Shown here piece by piece: positions 39,467 to 47,283 of a stretch of DNA of 64,000 nt (positions are counted from its first letter, which is position 1; each line of letters begins with the position of its first letter). The notes beneath the pieces were generated by a model, which saw only the letters and a list, made by a program, of their open reading frames with translations, was not told the DNA's origin and ran no database searches. A program made the translations under genes and the position numbers. The DNA is from Streptomyces inusitatus (GTDB lineage: Bacteria; Actinomycetota; Actinomycetes; Streptomycetales; Streptomycetaceae), in NCBI RefSeq assembly GCF_014651115.1, contig NZ_BMWG01000020.1, positions 92,994-156,993 of the forward strand, read 5' to 3'.

Positions 39467-40132
39467 ATGACCACTCCGCCGTTCCTGCGCGCCCGCAGCC
39501 CGGAGCACAAGGAGCGGCGACGGCAGGACATCCTGCGGGCCGCCGCCGAGCTGGGGCGGCGTGACGGCGTTCGGCCGGTCACCCTCACCGACATCGCCGC
39601 CGGGGCAGGCGTCCACAAGTCGGCCGTGCTGAGGTACTTCGCGTCCCGGGAGGCCGTCTTCCTTCTGCTGACCGCGGAGGGCTGGCAGGACTGGGCCGAC
39701 GCGGTCGGCGAGGCGCTGCGGGGACCCGAGGACCCCCGCACGGTCGCGACCGCCCTCGCCGCCACGCTCGGGGACCGCCCCCTCTTCTGCGACCTGCTGG
39801 GACACGCACAGCTCAACCTCGAACGCGGGGTGACCCGGCAGCAGGTCCGCGACTTCAAGGTCACGACCCTCGACGCCGTCGACCGTGTCGCCCGGGCCCT
39901 GACCACAGCCCTGCCCTGGATGGACCGAGGGCAGGCGGTCGACATGATCGCGGCGACGACCGCGATGGCGGCCCAGCAGTGGCAGACCTCGAACCCCCCG
40001 GAAACCCTCGCCCGCCTCTATGCCGAAGACCCGCTCCTCGCCCACATGGCCTCCGAATTCGTCCCCCGGCTCGCGCGGCTCGTGACCCTGCTGCTGACCG
40101 GAGCCTCGGCGACGTCGCGAGGAGAGGCGTAG
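39467..40132 (+). CDS. TetR family transcriptional regulator
   Basis: TetR protein of 221 residues, with HTH TLTDIAAGAGVHKSAVLRYF then ASREAVFLLL, and a C-terminal dimer/ligand domain. It follows xdhC by 61 bp on the same strand and is the probable local repressor of the paoABC/xdhC locus, with AACACTGTT near the xdhC promoter as a candidate site. Its C-terminal domain is similar in layout to that of the TetR at 33253-33960, so the molybdoenzyme locus is bracketed by two related repressors. The ATG at 39467 begins a short basic arm before the HTH. Confidence 0.93.
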   Translation: MTTPPFLRARSPEHKERRRQDILRAAAELGRRDGVRPVTLTDIAAGAGVHKSAVLRYFASREAVFLLLTAEGWQDWADAVGEALRGPEDPRTVATALAATLGDRPLFCDLLGHAQLNLERGVTRQQVRDFKVTTLDAVDRVARALTTALPWMDRGQAVDMIAATTAMAAQQWQTSNPPETLARLYAEDPLLAHMASEFVPRLARLVTLLLTGASATSRGEA

Positions 40133-40207
40133 CGGGGCGGCCCGGGCACCGGGGTGCCGGGGTGCCGCAGGTCTGCCGCGGAGGGCGCGCGGGCGGGGAA
40201 CTCATCT

Positions 40208-40939
40208 TTATGGGGCCGCCGCCCAGTTCGCGCCCGGGGACGAGAGCCGCCACAGCACCAGCACGCCCCCGGCGAGCAGGCTCAGCGCCACGCCCAGGAC
40301 GAGGGAGAGCCCGGCCTTCAAGAGGGCGGCTCCGGCCAGGGCGCCGAGGAACATCGCCAGCACGGACAGGATCCGCCGGCCGGGGCTGGGCGCCGCCCCG
40401 CCGGCCGGGCCGGAGTCGGCGGCGAGCCCGGTCAGGGTGAGGGTGAGCACGGTCGTCGTCAGGTCCGGGACGCCGAGCCGCCGGGCTACCGCGTTCTGCA
40501 GCCCCATCGCGAGGCCGAGGAGCACGATCAGGGCGTACCGGACGCCGCCGCCCGCCGAGTCGTGGGCCGCGGCGGTCGTGCCCAGGGCCGCCGCGAACAG
40601 CACTGTCTGTACGGTCATGGCCCGGGCGAGCAGCCGGCCCCGGTGCGCGGCGAAGCGGACACCGAAGCGGCCGCCGGCCAGCGCTCCGGCGAGGAAGGCC
40701 GCGAGGGAGACGGCGGAGGCGAGGGCCGACAGGCCGTCCGCGCCCGCGAGGGCGAAGGCGAGGAACACCACGTTGCCCGTCATATTGGCGACGAAGACGT
40801 GCCCGAGCGCCAGATAGCTCACCGCGTCCACCAGTCCCGTCACGACGGTGAGGACGAGCAGCAGCGGCGGCAGCGGGCCGTGCCGGTCCCCCTTCGGGGG
40901 GACCAGTGTGCGAGCCGCGTCAACCAGCAGTGCGCGCAT
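40208..40939 (-). CDS. DUF1275 (YoaK family) membrane protein
   Basis: Integral membrane protein of 243 residues with about six helices. The DUF1275 signature is TVVTGLVDAVSYLALGHVFV, followed by ANMTGNVVFLAFAL, and later LGLAMGLQNAVARRLGVPDL with TTTVLTLTLTGLA. Function is unknown; the family is often described as transporter-like. It overlaps the DoxX-family gene upstream by 20 bases on the same strand, so the two are probably translated together. Confidence 0.93.
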   Translation of the reverse strand: MRALLVDAARTLVPPKGDRHGPLPPLLLVLTVVTGLVDAVSYLALGHVFVANMTGNVVFLAFALAGADGLSALASAVSLAAFLAGALAGGRFGVRFAAHRGRLLARAMTVQTVLFAAALGTTAAAHDSAGGGVRYALIVLLGLAMGLQNAVARRLGVPDLTTTVLTLTLTGLAADSGPAGGAAPSPGRRILSVLAMFLGALAGAALLKAGLSLVLGVALSLLAGGVLVLWRLSSPGANWAAAP

Positions 40940-41447
40940 TCCCGGCCGCTCCTTCCGCGGCTGAGGGGACGCGGTGCAGCACCGCCCGTGTGAGCAGCCC
41001 GCTGACGGGGCCGACGACGAGGGCGGTGACGGGGATCCACCCGGGCCAGGGGGTCAGCCCGAGCGCGTGGTCCGCCGACCAGCGGCCGGGGCCGGTGAGC
41101 GCGAGCACCCCGGCCACGACGACGAGGAAGAGGGGGTACTCGTACCCGTCGTGCCGCACCCACAGCCCGTTGCGCCACTTGACGGTGACGGCCACCGTCA
41201 TCACTCCCGCGGCGACCGCCGCCGCCGGGGGAGTGAGCAGCCCCGCGGCCAGGAACAGGCCGGCGCCGATCTGGCCGCCGCCCGCCGCGAGCGCGGTGAG
41301 CCTGCCGCCGCGGAACCCGTCCCGCCGGAATTCCTCGACTCCTCCGGCCAGGCCCTCGCCGCCCAGCCGGAAGCTGACCTTCTGCACTCCGTGCCCGGCG
41401 ACGAGGAGTCCCGCCACCAGCCGGAGGACCAACAGCCCGGTGTCCAT
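40920..41447 (-). CDS. DoxX family membrane protein
   Basis: DoxX/DoxD-like protein of 175 residues with four hydrophobic helices. The N-terminal block LLVLRLVAGLLVAGHGVQKV followed by SFRLGG and the second block GGQIGAGLFLAAGLLTP are typical. Many DoxX proteins are linked to thiol oxidative stress and quinone handling, but most are uncharacterised. The ATG at 41447 is preceded by a GTG at 41450. Its 3' end overlaps the DUF1275 gene start. It lies 41 bp after the isochorismatase-like gene, so all could be one transcript. Confidence 0.92.
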   Translation of the reverse strand: MDTGLLVLRLVAGLLVAGHGVQKVSFRLGGEGLAGGVEEFRRDGFRGGRLTALAAGGGQIGAGLFLAAGLLTPPAAAVAAGVMTVAVTVKWRNGLWVRHDGYEYPLFLVVVAGVLALTGPGRWSADHALGLTPWPGWIPVTALVVGPVSGLLTRAVLHRVPSAAEGAAGNARTAG

Positions 41448-41487
41448 CACATTCCCGTCCGCTCCGTCCCCGTCCGTCTTCGGGCTG

Positions 41488-42150
41488 TCAGCCGGCCGCG
41501 TGGGCGCCGATGACGGCCTGCGCGTACACGACACCGAGGCCGTAGGCGCCGGCGTGCTCCTTGACCACCTCGGAGGTGGCGGCGTACGTCCCGGTGCGGG
41601 CCCAGTCGCGCTGGAGCTCCAGGAGCACCTGGATCCAGGTCACCGGGATCGCGCCGCCCAGGAGCATGCGCTGCACGGCGTGCTCGTGCGCCTGCGGGCT
41701 GACGCCGCCGGACGCGTCGGTCACCACGTACACCTCGTAGCCCTGGGCGATGGCGGACAGCGCGGGCAGGACCACGCAGACCTCGGTCCACAGGCCGGCG
41801 ATGACGAGCTTCTCGCGGCCGGTCGCCTTCACGGCCTCGACGAAGGCCGTGTCCTCCCAGGCGTTCATCGAGGTGCGGTCGACGATGCTCTGCCCGGGGA
41901 AGACGGCGGCGAGCTGCGGCAGGATCGGCCCGGAGAAGGACTCGGCGGCGACGGTGCTCAGTACGACCGGCACGTTGAAGACCCGGGCGGCCTTCGCCAG
42001 ACCCACGGTGGAGTTGATGATGGCGGTGCGGTCGCCGCTGCCGGTGCCGAAGAACATCTGCGGCTGGTGGTCCACGAAGAGGACGGCGCAGTTGTCGGGG
42101 GTGAGCAGGTCAGGGCTGGGCGCTGCGGTGACCTGGGCGATGTCGACCAT
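41488..42150 (-). CDS. isochorismatase-like cysteine hydrolase (YcaC type)
   Basis: Hydrolase of 220 residues of the isochorismatase-like superfamily. The catalytic triad is visible: Asp in LFVDHQPQMFFG, Lys in TGREKLVIAG, and Cys in LWTEVCVVLPA. The latter segment with a preceding cis-peptide-type region is typical of YcaC-like hydrolases of unknown substrate. It lies 63 bp downstream of the amidohydrolase gene and belongs to the same unit. A second, different YcaC-like gene is present at 52858-53484, where it is paired with a MarR regulator. Confidence 0.92.
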   Translation of the reverse strand: MVDIAQVTAAPSPDLLTPDNCAVLFVDHQPQMFFGTGSGDRTAIINSTVGLAKAARVFNVPVVLSTVAAESFSGPILPQLAAVFPGQSIVDRTSMNAWEDTAFVEAVKATGREKLVIAGLWTEVCVVLPALSAIAQGYEVYVVTDASGGVSPQAHEHAVQRMLLGGAIPVTWIQVLLELQRDWARTGTYAATSEVVKEHAGAYGLGVVYAQAVIGAHAAG

Positions 42151-42213
42151 CGGAGTGACTGCCTTTCATCGGTTGACACGGACGGGCGTCGGTGTGGCTT
42201 CGGTGCGGTGGTT

Positions 42214-44127
42214 TCAGAAGGAGGCGCAGGCGTCGAAGCCCCCGCCTCCATAGGCGTCCCCCGCGTCCCCGGGCCGGCGGGCGAGGTCTCGGCTGACCCG
42301 CCATCGCAGGTGTTCGCCGGACTCGCCGCAGGCCTCGCCGATCGCCTCGGCCTGGCGTACGCCACCGTGAAGCGCCGGCTCGGCCGACCGGTATCCGCCG
42401 AAGTGCGCGACCGGGCTCCAGACGGGGCTCACGGGCGGCAGTTCCTCGTCGAGGCCCTCGTACTCGCCGGTGGCGTACACGATGCGCCCGCCGACGACGG
42501 TGAGCAGGGACTCGATGTGCGGGATCTCGTTCTCCGGCACGGTGAAATAGTCCTCGGAGAGGAGGGCGAAGTCGCCGAGGAATCCCGCGCGCAGAATGCC
42601 CTTCAGGCCTTGTTCGCCGGTGAGCTCCGCACCCGCGGTGGTGAACATCGCGAGCGCGGTGTCGCGGTCGACCAGGTTGGACGGCGGGCGGAGGAGAAGA
42701 TCGCCGACGGTGCGGCCGGACACCAGCCAGTGGAGTGCGACCCAGGGGTTGTACGTGGAGACGCGGGTGGCGTCGGTGCCCGCGCCGACGGTCAGGCCCC
42801 GCTCCAGCATGGCCCGGACGGGAGGCGCGTCGGCGGCGGCGCCGACGCCGTAACGGCGTACGAAGGCCCCACCCTGGAACGACAGCCTGTTCTGTACGGA
42901 CACGGCGCCGCCGAGGGCGGCGATGCGGTCGAGGCTCCGCGCGGTGACGGTCTCGGCGTGGTCGAAGAGCCAGCGGTTGCCCGCGGGGAACAGGCCCTCG
43001 GTGGCCAGCCGTTCGAAGACGGCGAGATCGCGGCGGATGGTCTCGTCGTAGGTGGCGTGCAGCCGGAATCCCCAGCCGTTCTCCATGAGGAGACGCACGG
43101 CCTTCTCGAACTCCCGCTCGTAGCCGGGGCTGAGTTCGGGGCGGGGCTGGGCGAAGTTCTCGAAGTCCGCCGCGGCCCAGGTCAGATTCTCACCCGCGCC
43201 GTTGAGCCGTAGCCACTCGTCGCCGTCCCCCGGGCGGGTGGTCTCGATCCAGCGCGTGAGGTCGGCGAGCTCCTGGCCCGCCGTCTGCGGGAAGAGGTGG
43301 TAGGCGATGCGTACCGTCAGCTGTCCGGCACGGGCGAGGTCCACGACCGCGGCGTAGTTCTCGGGGAAGTTCTGGAAGCCGCCGGCCGCGTCGATCGCCG
43401 AGGTCAGCCCGAAGCGGTTGAGTTCGCGCAGGAAGTGCCGGGTCGACGTCTTCTTGTCCTTGCCTTCGAGGGCCGGAGCCTTCGCCAGGGTCGAGTAGAG
43501 GATCAGGGCGCTGGGCGCCGCGAGGAGCATGCCGGTCGGCTCGCCGTCCCGGCCCCGCACGATCTGACCGCCCTGGGGATCGGGAGTGTCCCGGGCGATG
43601 CCGGCGGCCTTCAGCGCGGCCCGGTTGAGCACCGCCGACTGGTACAGGTGCAGCACGAACACCGGGGTGTCCGGGGCGGCGGCGTTCAGCTCGGCGACGG
43701 TCGGCAGCCGGCCTTCCGCGAACTGCTCGGCCGACCAGCCGCCCACCACGCGCACCCACTGCCCCTTGGGTGTCCGGGCGGCCTGTTCCCGCAGCATGGC
43801 GAGGCCCTCGCGCAGACCGCGCACCCCGTCCCAGCGCAGTTCGAGGACGTAGTTGAGGCCGCCGCGGATGACGTGGAGATGGGAGTCGTTGAGGCCTGGC
43901 ACCATGCGGCGGCCGAGCGCGTCGACGACTCGGGTCACGGGGCCGACGTGATCGGCCATGTCGTGGTCGTCGCCGACGGCGAGGACGCGCCCGGCGCGGA
44001 CGGCGACCGCCTGGGCGACGGGGCGGCGCGTGTCCCCCGTATGGATCTTCGCGTTGCGGACGACGAGGTCCGCCGCGTTCTCGCTGGTGGGCCGGGGCAC
44101 CAGACCACCGACCGGCATCGTGGACAC
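42214..44127 (-). CDS. YtcJ-like amidohydrolase family protein
   Basis: Metal-dependent hydrolase of 637 residues of the amidohydrolase 3/YtcJ family. The N-terminal composite domain ends in the metal motif GLNDSHLHV, with a His in FRLHATYDETI, another in WLFDHAETV and the C-terminal Asp in VGAGTDATRVSTYNPW. Family members act on N-substituted amides, formamides or cyclic amides. The last 60 residues (from about residue 575) extend past the usual end, are hydrophilic and finish with GGGGFDACASF. The GTG at 44127 is chosen because AGGAGGT lies about 10 bases upstream; an ATG three codons later is possible. It heads a unit with the isochorismatase-like, DoxX and DUF1275 genes. Confidence 0.9.
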   Translation of the reverse strand: MSTMPVGGLVPRPTSENAADLVVRNAKIHTGDTRRPVAQAVAVRAGRVLAVGDDHDMADHVGPVTRVVDALGRRMVPGLNDSHLHVIRGGLNYVLELRWDGVRGLREGLAMLREQAARTPKGQWVRVVGGWSAEQFAEGRLPTVAELNAAAPDTPVFVLHLYQSAVLNRAALKAAGIARDTPDPQGGQIVRGRDGEPTGMLLAAPSALILYSTLAKAPALEGKDKKTSTRHFLRELNRFGLTSAIDAAGGFQNFPENYAAVVDLARAGQLTVRIAYHLFPQTAGQELADLTRWIETTRPGDGDEWLRLNGAGENLTWAAADFENFAQPRPELSPGYEREFEKAVRLLMENGWGFRLHATYDETIRRDLAVFERLATEGLFPAGNRWLFDHAETVTARSLDRIAALGGAVSVQNRLSFQGGAFVRRYGVGAAADAPPVRAMLERGLTVGAGTDATRVSTYNPWVALHWLVSGRTVGDLLLRPPSNLVDRDTALAMFTTAGAELTGEQGLKGILRAGFLGDFALLSEDYFTVPENEIPHIESLLTVVGGRIVYATGEYEGLDEELPPVSPVWSPVAHFGGYRSAEPALHGGVRQAEAIGEACGESGEHLRWRVSRDLARRPGDAGDAYGGGGFDACASF

Positions 44128-44321
44128 CTTCCGCGAACCTCCTGCGACATGGATGCGGCGCGCACCAAGGGCCTCGGCGAAGGGCCCTCGATCCGCTTCA
44201 CCGCCACGCTAGGCCGGTACTCGGCACCGGACTTCCCCGACAGCGCACCGGCACCGGCCCGGCAGCGCACGGCCCCTCGCCGCCCTCACCGCCCACGGTG
44301 CCCGCCGCCCGGCAGGCGTCC

Positions 44322-47126
44322 TCAGCTCCGCCGGGGCAACCGGTCCAGTACGTCGCGCAGTTGGGCGCGGCCCGTGACACCGAGCTTGGGGAAGACCTTG
44401 CCCAGGTGGAATCCGACGGTTCGCGGGGACAGATACAGCCGGACGGCGATGTCCCGGTTGGTCAGCCCCTCCGCCGCCAACCGCGCGATGCGCAGTTCCT
44501 GCGGGGTCAGCTCGGCGGCGGCCGGGAGCGGGACGGCATCGGCGACGGACACGCCCGCCGCCCGGAGTTCGGAGGTCGCGCGCTCCGTCCACGGACGGGC
44601 ATCGAGCCGTTCGAAGATCTCCAGAGCCGTGGCGAGGAAGGGGCGGGCCTCGGCGGATCTGCGGTGCCGTCGCAGCCACTCGCCGAAGTCGAGCTGGGCG
44701 AGAGCGTGCTCGAAGGGCCACCGGGACGCCTTCGGGTCGGCGAGCGATGCGCGGAAGTGCGGCTCCGCCTCACCGGAGCCGCTCAGCAGCGCCGCGGCCC
44801 GGTGTACGACGGAGGTGAGCCGGGCCGATCCGGGGCGGCCCAGGGAGGCCCTCGCGGCGTCGAGTACGGCCCGGGCGTCATCCTGGCGGCCGGCTCGGAC
44901 GGCGGCCGCGGCCAGGTCCGCGAGGCAGTAGTACGAAGCATGGTGATGGACGGGGGCGGGGCGGAAGTCCCGGGTGAACACCCTGCGCAGATGCTCGTAC
45001 GCCGCCCGGTGGTCGCCTGACGCGACGGCCGCGAGGCCGAGGGCGTGGCAGTGCCGCACATAGAGGCCGCGGGAGCCGCGCAGGTCGACGCCGCGCACGG
45101 CGTCGGCGGCGCGGGACCGGGCCCCGGCGTGGTCGCCGCGAACGGCCCGCAGGGTGGCCTGGAGGACCGGGGCGCCCACGGCGACGTTGTCCGCGCCGGC
45201 CTCCCTGGCCATGCACAGGGCGTCCGCGGCGGCGGTCTCGGCCGCCGTCCACGCCCCGCTCTCGAACAGGGCCAGGGCGAGGCTCTGTGCGACGCCGCAG
45301 TTGGTGCCGGCCGTGGCGGCGCGGCGATGGTGGTCCCGGGCCCGGCCCAGGAGGCGAACGGCGGTCCCGGTCTCGTCCAGGATCCAGGCGCAGAGGCCGA
45401 GGACGACCGCATCGGGAAGGGAGTCCTCCCGCAGGGCGTCCACCAGACCGTTCAGCCGCCCGACGGCCGCCTCCCGCTCCGCGAACGGATCCGCGACCAG
45501 CCGCGACCACAGACCCCCGCTGTGATCCGGTTGCGGCGGTATCAGCCGGCCGATCCGGCGCAGCTCGGCGCGGTGGAACGGGTCGCCGGAGCCGTACGCC
45601 GGGGTCGCGCCGGTGCTCAGGGCGTTCAGCGCCAGCTCCGGCTCGACCGCGGCCATCGTCTCCGCCACACGCAGCAGCAGGCCGAGCGAGTCGTCGTGCC
45701 GCAGGGTGACCGCCAGTGACCAGCCGCCGAGCAGCTCCGCCTCGGAGCGCGTCCGGGCGTCGTCCGTGAGACGGCCGACCCGGCCGGTGATCTCGCCGAC
45801 CCACTGGGGATGCCCGGCCAGCATGGCGTACGAGGCCGCGGAGAGCAGCCGCCCGGCGCGTCGCCCGGTGTCGGGGGTGAGGTCGGCGGCCCGTTCCAGG
45901 GCCTTGGCGGCGGCCCCGTATCCTCCCCGGCGCCGATGGCGTTCGGCGCTCTCCGCGAGGGCCGCCGCGACATCCTCGTCCGGCCCGGGCGCGGCCGCGG
46001 CCAGATGCCAGGCGCGCCGGTCGGGTTCACCGGCGTGGGCCTTCGCGAGGGCCAGATGGGCCGTGCGCCGGTCGGTGAACGAGGCGCTCTGGTAGACCGC
46101 GGAGCGGACGAGAGGATGGCGGACGCGGACCCGGCCGCTCTCCACCCGTACCAGTCCGGCCTCTTCCGCGGGCAGCCACACCCGGGCGTCGTCGTCCGCG
46201 AGCCGAGTGGCCTGCCATGCCTCCACCGGGGTGTCCGTACCGGCCGCCGCCGCCAGGAGCAGTGCGCGCCGGGTCGCCTCGGGAAGGAGGGGCAGACCGG
46301 CGGCGAAGAGCCGCTCCAGCCGCTCGGTGAGAGGCAGCACGCCGAGGGATTCGAAGCCGCCGCCGGCCGTGGACGCGGCGGAGACACGGGCCAGTTCGAC
46401 AAGGGCCAGCGGATTGCCGGCGGCCTGCTCCAGAACGAGGGTCCGGACCCTGCCCCGCGGGCGGTACGGCTGAGCGTCCAGCAGCAGTCCGGCCGCGACC
46501 CGGTCCAGCGGGCCGACCGTCAGATGCGCGAAGTCACGGTCGAAGCGAGTCGGCACCGCCTCCTCCCGCGCCGTGATCAGCAGGGCGATCCGTTCGCCCT
46601 CCAGGCGGCGGGCGACGAACGCGAGCACATCGAGCGAGCCGACATCCAGCCACTGGGCGTCGTCCACGGTGACGAACAGGGGCCGTACGGCCGCCACGTC
46701 CGAGAGCATCGTGAGCACGCCCATCCTGATCATCAGCGGATCGGGCGGCTCCCGCCCGTCGTCGGCGGCCGTGCCGAACGCGCTCCGCAGGGCGTCACGC
46801 TGTCGAGGGGGCAGGCCGTCGACAGCGGTGAGGACCGGGCGCAACAGCTGGTGGACCCCGGCGAAGGCCAGATCGTGTTCGCGCTCCGAGCCCCGCGCCC
46901 GCAGCACTCTCCAGCCGCGTGCCCCGGCCTCGGCCCCGGAGCGCGTCACGAGGGCGGTCTTTCCCACCCCGGGGTCTCCGGTCAGGACGAGAACATTCGG
47001 ACCGGTGACGACGGATTTTCCACTCCCCGCCCCGGCGGCGGCGAGGAGCCGGCGGATCGCCTCCAGCTCGCGGTCCCTGCCCCGCAACTCCTCGTCCTGG
47101 TGAGCGGTGTGCGCACCGGTTTCCAT
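44322..47126 (-). CDS. LuxR-family LAL regulator (AAA ATPase, TPR-like, LuxR HTH)
   Basis: Large ATP-binding LuxR regulator of 934 residues. Walker A is GDPGVGKT at residues 50-57, Walker B is LFVTVDDAQWLD, and the C-terminal LuxR HTH is LTPQELRIARLAAEGLTNRD, ending TVGFHLGKVFPKLGV. The middle is a helical repeat region. LAL proteins in Streptomyces are typically pathway activators for polyketide or other clusters, responding to a small ligand or maltose-like signal. The ATG at 47126 follows GGGAGGGG. It is divergent from a second LAL that lacks the ATPase module. No biosynthetic genes flank it directly. Confidence 0.95.
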   Translation of the reverse strand: METGAHTAHQDEELRGRDRELEAIRRLLAAAGAGSGKSVVTGPNVLVLTGDPGVGKTALVTRSGAEAGARGWRVLRARGSEREHDLAFAGVHQLLRPVLTAVDGLPPRQRDALRSAFGTAADDGREPPDPLMIRMGVLTMLSDVAAVRPLFVTVDDAQWLDVGSLDVLAFVARRLEGERIALLITAREEAVPTRFDRDFAHLTVGPLDRVAAGLLLDAQPYRPRGRVRTLVLEQAAGNPLALVELARVSAASTAGGGFESLGVLPLTERLERLFAAGLPLLPEATRRALLLAAAAGTDTPVEAWQATRLADDDARVWLPAEEAGLVRVESGRVRVRHPLVRSAVYQSASFTDRRTAHLALAKAHAGEPDRRAWHLAAAAPGPDEDVAAALAESAERHRRRGGYGAAAKALERAADLTPDTGRRAGRLLSAASYAMLAGHPQWVGEITGRVGRLTDDARTRSEAELLGGWSLAVTLRHDDSLGLLLRVAETMAAVEPELALNALSTGATPAYGSGDPFHRAELRRIGRLIPPQPDHSGGLWSRLVADPFAEREAAVGRLNGLVDALREDSLPDAVVLGLCAWILDETGTAVRLLGRARDHHRRAATAGTNCGVAQSLALALFESGAWTAAETAAADALCMAREAGADNVAVGAPVLQATLRAVRGDHAGARSRAADAVRGVDLRGSRGLYVRHCHALGLAAVASGDHRAAYEHLRRVFTRDFRPAPVHHHASYYCLADLAAAAVRAGRQDDARAVLDAARASLGRPGSARLTSVVHRAAALLSGSGEAEPHFRASLADPKASRWPFEHALAQLDFGEWLRRHRRSAEARPFLATALEIFERLDARPWTERATSELRAAGVSVADAVPLPAAAELTPQELRIARLAAEGLTNRDIAVRLYLSPRTVGFHLGKVFPKLGVTGRAQLRDVLDRLPRRS

Positions 47127-47283
47127 GATCGCCCCTCCCGGAACCCATGATGTCAGCCCTGCCGGGCTCCTTGACCGGTCATGTGACAGAAGCGGGCGCC
47201 CACGGCCGGCTGACAGCCTGCTCGTCAGTGCGGAGAGCCCCCCGGAGCGCGGAGGCACCGAACCCCCTGGAAGCCGGAGTGCG

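Noticed and set aside
40208..44127. A biosynthetic cluster formed by DUF1275, DoxX, isochorismatase-like and amidohydrolase genes
   Set aside because: The genes are individually common accessory genes with no core biosynthetic enzyme. Co-transcription is plausible but no shared pathway can be supported.
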